A stretch of DNA of 64,000 bases from Pseudomonas sp. WS 5079 (GTDB taxonomy: Bacteria; Pseudomonadota; Gammaproteobacteria; Pseudomonadales; Pseudomonadaceae), in the NCBI RefSeq assembly GCF_012985465.1, contig NZ_JAAQWN010000002.1, forward strand, positions 124,001 to 188,000, in the 5' to 3' direction. Every line of letters begins with the position of its first letter. Within the stretch, counting starts at the first letter, position 1. The position numbers and the translations under genes were made by a program. This document shows positions 42,146 through 50,042 of the stretch, one piece after another. The notes under the pieces were generated by a model. That model had not been told where the DNA came from. It worked only from the letters and a program-made list of their open reading frames with translations, and searched no databases.

Positions 42146-43597
42146 ATGTCCGTCCGTCGTACCAAAATCGTCGCCACCCTTGGCCCGGCCAGTAACTCGC
42201 CGGAAGTCCTCGAACAGCTGATTCTGGCTGGCCTGGACGTTGCCCGTCTGAACTTCTCCCACGGCACCCCGGACGAGCACAAGGCTCGCGCCAAGCTGGT
42301 ACGTGACCTCGCCGCCAAGCATGGCCGCTTCGTCGCGCTGCTGGGTGACCTGCAAGGTCCGAAGATCCGTATCGCCAAATTCGCCAACAAGCGCATTGAG
42401 CTGAAGATCGGTGACAAATTCACCTTCTCCACCAGCCATCCGCTGACCGAAGGCAACCAACAAGTCGTGGGTATCGACTACCCGGACCTGGTGAAAGACT
42501 GCGGCGTCGGCGACGAACTGCTGCTGGACGACGGCCGTGTGGTCATGCGTGTCGACACCGCCACCGTCACCGAGCTGAACTGCACCGTGATCATCGGCGG
42601 CCCGCTGTCCGACCACAAAGGCATCAACCGTCGCGGTGGTGGCCTGACTGCACCGGCCCTGACCGAAAAAGACAAGGCCGACATCAAGCTCGCCGCCGAA
42701 ATGGAAGTGGACTACCTCGCCGTGTCCTTCCCGCGCGACGCCGCCGACATGGAATACGCCCGCCAACTACGCGACGAAGCCGGTGGTACTGCCTGGCTGG
42801 TGGCGAAGATCGAGCGCGCCGAAGCCGTGGCCGACGACGAAACCCTCGACGGCCTGATCAAGGCGTCCGATGCAGTGATGGTTGCCCGTGGCGACCTCGG
42901 CGTGGAAATCGGTGACGCGGAGCTGATCGGCATCCAGAAGAAAATCATCCTGCACGCACGCCGCCACAATAAAGCGGTGATCGTTGCGACCCAGATGATG
43001 GAGTCGATGATCCAGAACCCGATGCCAACCCGTGCCGAAGTGTCCGACGTGGCCAACGCCGTGCTCGACTACACCGACGCCGTGATGCTCTCGGCAGAAA
43101 GTGCTGCCGGCCCGTACCCGCTGGAAGCGGTCCAGGCCATGGCACGTATCTGCGTCGGCGCTGAAAAGCACCCGACCAGCAAGACCTCCAGCCACCGCAT
43201 CGGCAAAGTGTTCGAAAGCTGCGACCAGAGCATCGCCCTGGCCGCCATGTACACCGCCAACCACTTCCCGGGCGTAAAGGCGATCATCGCCCTGACCGAA
43301 AGTGGCTACACGCCGTTGATCATGTCGCGCATCCGCTCCTCGATCCCGATCTACGCGTTCTCCCCGCACCGCGAAACCCAGGCCCGCGCGGCCATGTTCC
43401 GTGGCGTCTACACCGTACCGTTCGACCCGGCGTCGCTGCCGCCTGAGCAAGTCAGCCAGGCTGCCATCGACGAACTGCTCAAGCGTGGCGTAGTCGAGAA
43501 AGGCGATTGGGTGATCCTGACCAAGGGCGACAGCTACCACACCATCGGTGGCACCAACGGCATGAAGATCCTGCACGTTGGCGACCCAATGGTCTGA
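42146..43597 (+). CDS. pykA: Pyruvate kinase
   Basis: Converts phosphoenolpyruvate and ADP to pyruvate and ATP, 483 aa. Signature MSVRRTKIVATLGPASNSPE at the N-terminus, catalytic TIM barrel with LVAKIERAEAVADDETLDGL, then VMVARGDLGVEIG and ATQMMESMIQNPMPTRAEVS. C-terminal allosteric domain follows. AGGAG lies 7 nt upstream of the ATG. Matches PA4329 (PykA) by position. Confidence 0.97.
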   Translation: MSVRRTKIVATLGPASNSPEVLEQLILAGLDVARLNFSHGTPDEHKARAKLVRDLAAKHGRFVALLGDLQGPKIRIAKFANKRIELKIGDKFTFSTSHPLTEGNQQVVGIDYPDLVKDCGVGDELLLDDGRVVMRVDTATVTELNCTVIIGGPLSDHKGINRRGGGLTAPALTEKDKADIKLAAEMEVDYLAVSFPRDAADMEYARQLRDEAGGTAWLVAKIERAEAVADDETLDGLIKASDAVMVARGDLGVEIGDAELIGIQKKIILHARRHNKAVIVATQMMESMIQNPMPTRAEVSDVANAVLDYTDAVMLSAESAAGPYPLEAVQAMARICVGAEKHPTSKTSSHRIGKVFESCDQSIALAAMYTANHFPGVKAIIALTESGYTPLIMSRIRSSIPIYAFSPHRETQARAAMFRGVYTVPFDPASLPPEQVSQAAIDELLKRGVVEKGDWVILTKGDSYHTIGGTNGMKILHVGDPMV

Positions 43598-43617
43598 GTG
43601 ACTGACCTGCTCAAAGC

Positions 43618-43650
43618 AAAGGCCCTGGCATGTGAATGCCAGGGCCTTTT
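43618..43650 (+). terminator. Terminator of pykA
   Basis: 13-bp stem AAAGGCCCTGGCA/TGCCAGGGCCTTT with a 6-nt loop and a short T-run, 20 bp past the stop. Confidence 0.9.
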
Positions 43651-43683
43651 GCATTCCAAGGGAGAGTGATTGATTGACTGCAA

Positions 43684-43700
43684 AGGCCCGCTCCCACATT
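43684..43700. repeat. Solitary REP arm remnant
   Basis: AGGCCCGCTCCCACATT is one REPIN arm fragment with no partner nearby. Confidence 0.6.
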
Positions 43701-43751
43701 GCAATGCATTTCAAATGCACACGGTGAGTTCTCGCAGATAGCCATCAGCGC

Positions 43752-44684
43752 TCAACCACGGGGCAGGAACACATCGGCCAGCAGTTGATTACGCGGCAAG
43801 CCCGCCAGGAACAGGCGCTTGGAAAACGCCTCGACACTGCTGGGGTGCCCGCAGAGCAAGGCCAGGGTTTGCCGGGATACAAGCCGCAGTTGCGCCAAGG
43901 CACCGGCCAACTGCGCCGCCGTCCACAGTTCGATGGTGAGGTTGCCGTGGCTGGCGGCAAGTTGGGCCAGGGGCTCGGCCAGATAATGCCCGTCCGTATC
44001 ATGGGCCAGGTGAATCACGCGGATAGCGCCCTGGTGATCCTGGCGCAGGGCTTCGCGCAACACGCCCCACAGCGGCCCCAGCCCCGTGCCGGATGCCAGC
44101 AGCCACAGCGGCCGCGCTTGCCAGTCCGGATCGTAATGCAACGCCCCGCCGCGCAATTCGCCCAGGCGTAATGGGTCACCGGCCTCAAGCCGGCGGGCAC
44201 GATCGCTGAATTCGCCGGGCAGGCGGCAATCGAGGTGGAACTCCAAAAACGGATCTTCCTGGGGCAGGCTGGCCAGGGAATAAGGCCGCGCCACCGTCCC
44301 CGCCCACAACACCAGGTGCTGCCCGGCCCGGTAACGCAGCCCGTGCTGGGGTTGCAGGCGCAGGCGCAACACCGTCGGGTTCAGCCAATCGGCGCTCAGC
44401 ACCGTTGCCGCCGCGCCGTCGCGCAAGGGGTCAAAGGCCTCGACCTGTACATCGCCTGTGACCTGGCACTGGCAGGCCAGGCGCCAACCGTCCTGGCGCT
44501 GGGCCGGGCTCAGGGCGTCGGGCTGCTTGTCCTCGACCTCACCCCGGCAACGCACCAGGCAGGCATGGCAACTGCCCGCGCGGCAACTGTAAGGCACGGC
44601 CACACCGGCCTGGTTCAAGGCATCCAGCAGATTGCTGCCGGTGGAGACCGACCACTGGCGTTCGCCGACGTGCAGTTCAGGCAT
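43752..44684 (-). CDS. Iron-sulfur-binding ferredoxin/flavodoxin reductase-like oxidoreductase
   Basis: A 310-aa protein. N-terminal plant-type [2Fe-2S] domain with YSCRAGSCHACLVRC (Cys spacing CX4CX2C and a later Cys in LACQCQV), then an FAD-binding domain with ARPYSLAS and an NAD-binding domain with LLASGTGLGPLWGVLREAL. It transfers electrons between NAD(P)H and an unknown acceptor. Start MPELHVGERQW with GAGG 6 nt upstream. Divergent from fumarase, as in PA4331-PA4333, but the diguanylate cyclase gene found between them in P. aeruginosa is absent. Confidence 0.9.
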   Translation of the reverse strand: MPELHVGERQWSVSTGSNLLDALNQAGVAVPYSCRAGSCHACLVRCRGEVEDKQPDALSPAQRQDGWRLACQCQVTGDVQVEAFDPLRDGAAATVLSADWLNPTVLRLRLQPQHGLRYRAGQHLVLWAGTVARPYSLASLPQEDPFLEFHLDCRLPGEFSDRARRLEAGDPLRLGELRGGALHYDPDWQARPLWLLASGTGLGPLWGVLREALRQDHQGAIRVIHLAHDTDGHYLAEPLAQLAASHGNLTIELWTAAQLAGALAQLRLVSRQTLALLCGHPSSVEAFSKRLFLAGLPRNQLLADVFLPRG

Positions 44685-44851
44685 GAAAGGCCTCGAATCA
44701 AAATATGCGATCACTGTAACTGCTTTTTGCAGGAGCCGGCTCCTAGGGTGGTCGGGAGAGTTTGACCATCGTCGGGTGTATCGGCCATCGCGCCGGGTTA
44801 TACTGCCGCGCCTTTTTAGCGTCGCGCCAGCACTACCCGGCGTGCCTTGGA

Positions 44852-44895
44852 AAAGGTGGCTTCAGCGACCGATACACCCATCTGAAGCCACCTTT
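44852..44895 (+). promoter_or_regulatory. Perfect 14-bp hairpin in the fumarase leader
   Basis: AAAGGTGGCTTCAG (44852-44865) and CTGAAGCCACCTTT (44882-44895) are exact inverted repeats with a 16-nt loop. The downstream arm ends 32 bp before the fumarase ATG and 17 bp before its Shine-Dalgarno (AGAGGAG at 44913). The short UUU argues against a simple terminator; it could stabilise the mRNA, bind a protein or be a partial terminator. Confidence 0.6.
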
Positions 44896-44927
44896 ATTGA
44901 ATGTTCCCTTATAGAGGAGCGCGACTC

Positions 44928-46451
44928 ATGACCGTGATCAAGCAAGACGACCTGATTCAGAGCGTTGCCGACGCCCTGCAATTCATTTCCTACTACCACC
45001 CCGTTGACTTCATCCAGGCAATGCACGAAGCCTACCTGCGCGAAGAATCGCCGGCCGCCCGTGACTCCATGGCCCAGATCCTGATCAACTCGCGCATGTG
45101 TGCCACCGGCCACCGCCCGATCTGCCAGGACACCGGGATCGTCACCGTGTTCGTGCGCGTGGGCATGGATGTACGCTGGGATGGCGCCACCATGGGCCTG
45201 GACGACATGATCAACGAAGGCGTGCGTCGCGCCTACAACCTGCCGGAAAACGTGCTGCGTGCCTCGATCCTCGCCGACCCGGCCGGCGCGCGCAAAAACA
45301 CCAAGGACAACACCCCGGCCGTGATCCACTACTCCATCGTCCCGGGTAACACCGTGGAAGTGGACGTGGCCGCCAAGGGCGGTGGTTCCGAGAACAAGTC
45401 GAAAATGGCCATGCTCAACCCGTCCGACTCCATCGTCGATTGGGTGCTCAAGACAGTTCCGACCATGGGTGCCGGCTGGTGCCCACCGGGCATGCTCGGC
45501 ATCGGCATCGGCGGTACTGCCGAGAAAGCCGCCGTCATGGCCAAGGAAGTGTTGATGGAATCCATCGACATCCACGAGCTGAAAAAGCGCGGCCCGTCCA
45601 ACCGTATCGAAGAGATGCGCCTGGAGCTGTTCGAGAAGGTCAACCAACTGGGGATCGGCGCCCAGGGCCTGGGTGGCCTGACCACCGTGCTCGACGTGAA
45701 GATCATGGATTACCCGACCCACGCTGCTTCGCTGCCGGTGTGCATGATCCCCAACTGCGCCGCCACCCGTCACGCGCACTTCGTGCTCGACGGTTCCGGT
45801 CCGGCCTCGCTCGAAGCGCCGCCGCTGGACGCCTACCCGGAAATTGTCTGGGAAGCCGGCCCGTCGGCCCGCCGCGTCAATCTCGACACCCTGACCCCGG
45901 AAGACGTACAAAGCTGGAAACCGGGCGAAACCGTACTGCTCAACGGCAAGATGCTCACCGGTCGCGACGCGGCGCACAAGCGTATGGTCGAGATGCTGAA
46001 CAAGGGTGAAACCCTGCCGGTAGACCTCAAGGGCCGTTTCATCTACTACGTCGGCCCGGTAGATCCGGTGCGCGAAGAAGTGGTTGGCCCGGCTGGCCCG
46101 ACCACCGCCACGCGGATGGACAAATTCACCCGCCAGATCCTCGAGCAGACTGGCCTGTTGGGCATGATCGGCAAATCCGAGCGCGGCCCGACCGCCATCG
46201 AAGCGATCAAGGACCACAAGGCCGTGTACCTGATGGCTGTCGGCGGTGCGGCCTACCTGGTGGCGCAAGCCATCAAGAAGTCGCGCGTGGTGGCCTTCGC
46301 CGAACTGGGCATGGAAGCGATCTACGAGTTCGACGTCAAGGACATGCCGGTCACTGTTGCAGTCGACAGCAAGGGCGAGTCAGTCCACATCACAGGTCCC
46401 GCCATCTGGCAGCAAAAGATCAGTGAAAGCCTGGCGGTAGAAGTGCAGTAA
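44928..46451 (+). CDS. fumA: Class I (iron-sulfur) fumarate hydratase
   Basis: [4Fe-4S] enzyme of the TCA cycle that interconverts fumarate and malate, 507 aa. It contains CATGHRPICQDTGIVTVFVR, the region RGGSENKSKMAM-like GGGSENKSKMAMLNPSDS, and the C-terminal tartrate/fumarate beta domain (LTGRDAAHKRMVEMLNKGET, FIYYVGPVDPVREEVVG). Cluster cysteines are in CATG, CMIPNC-type and GWCPPG segments. AGAGGAG 8 nt upstream of the start. Oxygen- and iron-sensitive by family. Confidence 0.95.
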   Translation: MTVIKQDDLIQSVADALQFISYYHPVDFIQAMHEAYLREESPAARDSMAQILINSRMCATGHRPICQDTGIVTVFVRVGMDVRWDGATMGLDDMINEGVRRAYNLPENVLRASILADPAGARKNTKDNTPAVIHYSIVPGNTVEVDVAAKGGGSENKSKMAMLNPSDSIVDWVLKTVPTMGAGWCPPGMLGIGIGGTAEKAAVMAKEVLMESIDIHELKKRGPSNRIEEMRLELFEKVNQLGIGAQGLGGLTTVLDVKIMDYPTHAASLPVCMIPNCAATRHAHFVLDGSGPASLEAPPLDAYPEIVWEAGPSARRVNLDTLTPEDVQSWKPGETVLLNGKMLTGRDAAHKRMVEMLNKGETLPVDLKGRFIYYVGPVDPVREEVVGPAGPTTATRMDKFTRQILEQTGLLGMIGKSERGPTAIEAIKDHKAVYLMAVGGAAYLVAQAIKKSRVVAFAELGMEAIYEFDVKDMPVTVAVDSKGESVHITGPAIWQQKISESLAVEVQ

Positions 46452-46470
46452 GCACGTCCCCGCAAGGATA

Positions 46471-46508
46471 AAAGGCGACTGTGGCTCCATGCCACAGTCG
46501 CCTTTTTT
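46471..46508 (+). terminator. Terminator of the fumarase gene
   Basis: 15-bp stem AAAGGCGACTGTGGC/GCCACAGTCGCCTTT with a 5-nt loop and T-run. Confidence 0.95.
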
Positions 46509-46522
46509 ATGACCGGCGATTT

Positions 46523-46608
46523 TGTGGGAGCGGGCTTGCCCGCGATGCAGGCACTGCGGTCTGGCAGCAGAACGCGTCGATGCAATCGCGGGCAAGCCCG
46601 CTCCCACA
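46523..46608. repeat. REPIN upstream of the MifS-like kinase gene
   Basis: Arms TGTGGGAGCGGGCTTGCCCG.. (from 46523) and ..CGGGCAAGCCCGCTCCCACA (to 46608) are nearly exact inverse copies with an unrelated spacer. The kinase frame stays open through it but the real start is downstream. Confidence 0.88.
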
Positions 46609-46672
46609 AGTACTGCGCTCGTCCTGCTGCATGTTATGGTGCTCGCCCCCTACTGCAGCTGTTCATTCTCGT

Positions 46673-48439
46673 ATGATCGCGATCCCTCGCCCATTGCGTT
46701 TGACCTTCTACTCCCTGCTGATTATTGCCGGTGCCGTCCTGGCCGCCGCAGTCGCCATGCGCCAGGCGGAACGCCAGTCCCTGGTGGACGATGCCGGCCG
46801 TGCGAACCAGCAACTGGCGCTGTATGCCAACTCCTTGCACACCTTGATCGAACGCTACCGCGCCCTGCCCGCCGTGCTGGCCCTGGATTCGGAAATGATC
46901 CGCGCCCTGAAAGGCCCGCTGGATCCGGCGACCCAGGAGGTGCTCAACCACAAACTGGAGCGCATCAACGGTGCGGCGCAGTCATCGACCCTGGAACTGA
47001 TGGACCGCACCGGCCTGGCGGTGGCCGCCAGCAACTGGCGCCTGCCCAGCAGTTATGTCGGCCACAACTATGCGTTCCGCCCCTATTTCAGCCAGACCCG
47101 CAGCCAGGGCACCGGGCGTTTTTATGCGGTGGGGGTGACCACCGGGATTCCGGGGTACTTCCTTTCCAGCGCGGTGGTGGATGAGCAGGAGCAGTTCATC
47201 GGCGCCATGGTGGTGAAACTGGAGTTTCCGGAGCTGGAGCGCGGATGGGCCCAGGGCGACGACCTGTTGCTGGTCAGCGATGCCCGGGGCATCGTGTTTA
47301 TCGCCAATAAACCCGGATGGCGTTACCGCAACCTGCGCCCACTGTCGGCCAACGATCTGGCCGAACTCAAGGCCACGCGCCAATACGACAAGAAGCAATT
47401 GCAGCCCCTGGACACCCAGACCCTGCAGCGCTTTGACGAAAACAGTCATCTGGTGCGCGTGGCCGGGCCCGAAGGCAACGCCAACTACATCTGGGAGTCC
47501 CTGCCCCTCAAAGCCGAAGGCTGGACCCTGCACCTGCTGCGCAAACCCCAGGTGGCCTTTGAAGACCAACGCAACGCCGGCCTCGCCGCAGCGGGCCTGT
47601 GGTTGACCCTGGTGTTCCTGGTGCTGTTCCTCAGCCAGCGCTGGCGCCTGGCCCGCTTGCGCCAGCGCAGCCGCGAAGAGCTGGAGCGCCTGGTGGAAGA
47701 ACGCACACGCGCCTTGCGCACCGCCCAGGATGGCTTGGTGCAATCGGCCAAGCTGGCGGCGCTGGGACAGATGTCTGCGGCCCTGGCCCATGAAATCAAC
47801 CAGCCGCTGACCACCCAGCGCATGCAACTGGCTACCTTGCGCCTGCTGCTCGATCACGGGCGCATCGATGACGCCTATCAGGCGCTGACGCCATTGGACG
47901 ACATGCTCACTCGCATGGCCGCCCTTACCGGCCACCTCAAGACCTTCGCCCGCAAAAGCCCCAGCGGCCTGCGCGAACGCCTGGACCTGGCAACCGTGGT
48001 CGACCAGTCCCTGCACTTGCTCGACGCACGCCTGCGCGACGAAGCCATCGGCACCGTGCTCGACCTGACTCGCCCGGCCTGGGTACGCGGCGATGCCATT
48101 CGCCTGGAGCAAGTGCTGATCAACTTGTTGCGCAATGCCCTGGATGCCATGGCCGACAAACCGCGCAAGCGCCTGGAAATCCGCCTGCATGCCGATCAAC
48201 AACTGTGGCACCTGAGCGTCAGCGACAGCGGCGGCGGCATTGCCGAGGAACACCTGAACAACGTGTTCGACCCGTTCTTCACCACCAAGCCGGTGGGTGA
48301 CGGGCTCGGGCTCGGGTTGGCGGTGTCCTACGCTATCGTGCATGAACTGGGCGGACGCCTGAGTGCGGCCAATCAGGGCGACGGCGCCGTCTTCACCCTG
48401 ACCCTGCCCATCGCGCTGGAGGCGCCGGACCTATGCTGA
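46673..48439 (+). CDS. DctB/MifS-type sensor histidine kinase
   Basis: A 588-aa kinase. TM1 (about 9-28), a periplasmic double-PDC/dCache-like sensing domain (YAFRPYFSQTRSQGTGRFYA, VGVTTGIPGYFLSSAVVDEQ), TM2 (about 300-320), a coiled coil, HisKA with His in AALAHEINQPLTTQRMQ, and HATPase with DSGGGI and GLGLGLAVSYAI. DctB-like sensors detect C4/C5-dicarboxylates. With the adjacent transporter, a MifS (alpha-ketoglutarate) role fits best; no DctPQM genes are present. Start MIAIPRPLRL chosen; the upstream open frame crosses a REPIN. No clear Shine-Dalgarno. Confidence 0.87.
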   Translation: MIAIPRPLRLTFYSLLIIAGAVLAAAVAMRQAERQSLVDDAGRANQQLALYANSLHTLIERYRALPAVLALDSEMIRALKGPLDPATQEVLNHKLERINGAAQSSTLELMDRTGLAVAASNWRLPSSYVGHNYAFRPYFSQTRSQGTGRFYAVGVTTGIPGYFLSSAVVDEQEQFIGAMVVKLEFPELERGWAQGDDLLLVSDARGIVFIANKPGWRYRNLRPLSANDLAELKATRQYDKKQLQPLDTQTLQRFDENSHLVRVAGPEGNANYIWESLPLKAEGWTLHLLRKPQVAFEDQRNAGLAAAGLWLTLVFLVLFLSQRWRLARLRQRSREELERLVEERTRALRTAQDGLVQSAKLAALGQMSAALAHEINQPLTTQRMQLATLRLLLDHGRIDDAYQALTPLDDMLTRMAALTGHLKTFARKSPSGLRERLDLATVVDQSLHLLDARLRDEAIGTVLDLTRPAWVRGDAIRLEQVLINLLRNALDAMADKPRKRLEIRLHADQQLWHLSVSDSGGGIAEEHLNNVFDPFFTTKPVGDGLGLGLAVSYAIVHELGGRLSAANQGDGAVFTLTLPIALEAPDLC

Positions 48440-49767
48440 ACGCGGTGATCGTGGTTGATGACGAGGCCAGCATCCGCACGGCCGTGGAACAGTGGCTGAA
48501 CCTCTCCGGGTTCGCGGTGCAGTTGTTCAGCCGCGCCGAGGACTGCCTGGCCCACCTGCCCAGGGACTTTCCCGGGGTGATTCTCAGCGATGTGCGCATG
48601 CCGGGCCTCAGCGGCCTGGAGCTGCTGGCCGAAGTACAACGGCGCGATGCCGACCTGCCGGTGATCCTCCTGACCGGCCATGGCGACGTGCCGATGGCCG
48701 TCGAAGCCATGCGCGACGGTGCCTACGACTTTCTGGAAAAGCCCTTCAGCCCCGACGCCCTGCTCGCCAGCCTGCGCCGGGCCCTGGACAAGCGCGGACT
48801 GATCCTGGAGAACCGCCGCCTGCACCAACAGGCCGATCATCGCGCCCAACTGGAGTCGAGCCTGCTGGGGGTGTCGCGCAGCCTGCAGAACTTGCGCCGC
48901 CAGGTGCTGGACCTCGCCGCCTTGCCGGTCAACGTGCTGATCCGTGGCGAGACCGGCAGCGGCAAGGAACTGGTCGCCCGCTGCCTGCATGACTTCGGGC
49001 CACGGGCCAAAAAACCTTTTGTCGCGCTCAACTGTGCGGCGATTCCCGAGCAATTGTTTGAAGCCGAACTGTTCGGCCATGAAAGCGGCGCTTTCACCGG
49101 CGCCCAGGGCAAGCGCATCGGCAAGCTGGAGTACGCCGACGGCGGTACGCTGTTTCTCGATGAGATCGAAAGCATGCCCCTGGCCCAGCAGGTGAAGCTG
49201 CTGCGGGTGTTGCAGGAACAGAAGCTGGAGCGCCTGGGCTCGAACCAGAGCATCAAGGTCGACCTGCGCATCATTGCCGCGACCAAGCCCGACCTGCTGG
49301 ACGAAGCCCGCGCCGGACGTTTTCGCGAAGACCTGGCCTACCGCCTGACCGTGGCGCAACTGCGCCTGCCGCCGCTGCGTGAGCGCCGCGAAGATATCCC
49401 GCTGCTGTTCGACCACTTCACCCAGAGCGCCGCCGAACGCCTGGGCCGCGAGACCGCGCCCCTCAGCGGGCCGCAATTGGGGCGGCTGCTCAGCCATGAC
49501 TGGCCGGGCAACGTGCGCGAACTGGCCAACGTTGCCGAACGCCAGGTGCTGGGCCTCGGCGAGCCGGAGCCGGAAGGCATCGGGGCCGGGCAATCCCTGG
49601 CGGCCCAGCAGGAAGCGTTCGAAGCCCATTGCCTGAAAGCTGCGCTGACCCGGCACAAAGGCGATATCAAGGCGGTGCTGGCCGAACTGCAACTGCCACG
49701 GCGGACCTTCAATGAAAAGCTGCAGCGCCATGGGCTGACCCGGGAAATGTTTCTGTCGCCTGATTGA
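48433..49767 (+). CDS. DctD/MifR-type sigma-54 response regulator
   Basis: A 444-aa NtrC-family activator. Receiver domain with phospho-Asp in GVILSDVRMPGLSGLELL, AAA+ domain with Walker A IRGETGSGKELVARCLHDF, the sigma-54-contacting GAFTGA loop, Walker B GGTLFLDEIESM and the R-finger motif, and a C-terminal Fis-type helix-turn-helix (KGDIKAVLAELQLPRRTFNE). It overlaps the kinase gene by 7 bp. Its likely target is the transporter promoter at 49963 with the palindromes at 49875-49920. Confidence 0.93.
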   Translation: MLNAVIVVDDEASIRTAVEQWLNLSGFAVQLFSRAEDCLAHLPRDFPGVILSDVRMPGLSGLELLAEVQRRDADLPVILLTGHGDVPMAVEAMRDGAYDFLEKPFSPDALLASLRRALDKRGLILENRRLHQQADHRAQLESSLLGVSRSLQNLRRQVLDLAALPVNVLIRGETGSGKELVARCLHDFGPRAKKPFVALNCAAIPEQLFEAELFGHESGAFTGAQGKRIGKLEYADGGTLFLDEIESMPLAQQVKLLRVLQEQKLERLGSNQSIKVDLRIIAATKPDLLDEARAGRFREDLAYRLTVAQLRLPPLRERREDIPLLFDHFTQSAAERLGRETAPLSGPQLGRLLSHDWPGNVRELANVAERQVLGLGEPEPEGIGAGQSLAAQQEAFEAHCLKAALTRHKGDIKAVLAELQLPRRTFNEKLQRHGLTREMFLSPD

Positions 49768-49780
49768 GAAGGCCCCTTAG

Positions 49781-49863
49781 GGCCTCATCGCAGGCAAGCC
49801 AGCTCCCACACTTGAATGTATTCGCAAATCAAAATGTGGGAGCTGGCTTGCCTGCGATGAGGA
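49781..49863. repeat. REPIN between mifR-like and transporter genes
   Basis: Arms at 49781-49810 (GGCCTCATCGCAGGCAAGCC..) and 49835-49863 (TGTGGGAGCTGGCTTGCCTG..) pair almost exactly. It ends 11 bp before the first regulatory palindrome. Confidence 0.88.
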
Positions 49864-49874
49864 CAGCCGCCATA

Positions 49875-49920
49875 AGCGGATTTCCGCTCATCACCAAAAA
49901 ACCATCAGCGGCTTTCCGCT
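49875..49920 (+). promoter_or_regulatory. Two phased palindromes: probable enhancer (UAS) for the MifR-like regulator
   Basis: AGCGGATTTCCGCT (49875-49888) and AGCGGCTTTCCGCT (49907-49920) are 14-bp dyads differing by one base. Their centres are 32 bp apart, about three helical turns, so they lie on the same face. They sit about 76 and 44 bp before the -24 element, a normal position for a sigma-54 enhancer. Binding by the adjacent regulator is inferred. Confidence 0.75.
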
Positions 49921-49962
49921 CAAAAAAATCCCCCAACCCTTCTAGACCGGGCCTCCCCCTGC

Positions 49963-49978
49963 TTGGCACAGCTCCTGC
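49963..49978 (+). promoter_or_regulatory. Sigma-54 (-24/-12) promoter of the dicarboxylate transporter
   Basis: TTGGCACAGCTCCTGC matches the RpoN consensus TGGCAC-N5-TTGC with the invariant GG and GC dinucleotides 10 bp apart; only one T of the -12 box differs. The predicted start near 49990 leaves a leader of about 50 nt. Confidence 0.82.
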
Positions 49979-50015
49979 TATAGCTGCAACCAGGCTGCGC
50001 TGACGCGCGCTCCAC

Positions 50016-50023
50016 AAAAACAA
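50016..50023 (+). promoter_or_regulatory. Crc/Hfq CA motif in the transporter leader
   Basis: AAAAACAA fits AANAANAA exactly and lies 19 nt upstream of the ATG, in the ribosome-binding region. Such sites are bound by Hfq/Crc to impose catabolite repression. Confidence 0.55.
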
Positions 50024-50042
50024 TGACATGAAGGATCCTTCA

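Noticed and set aside
46481..46672. 64-codon N-terminal extension of the MifS-like kinase
   Set aside because: It translates a terminator and a REPIN; the membrane anchor begins at 46673.
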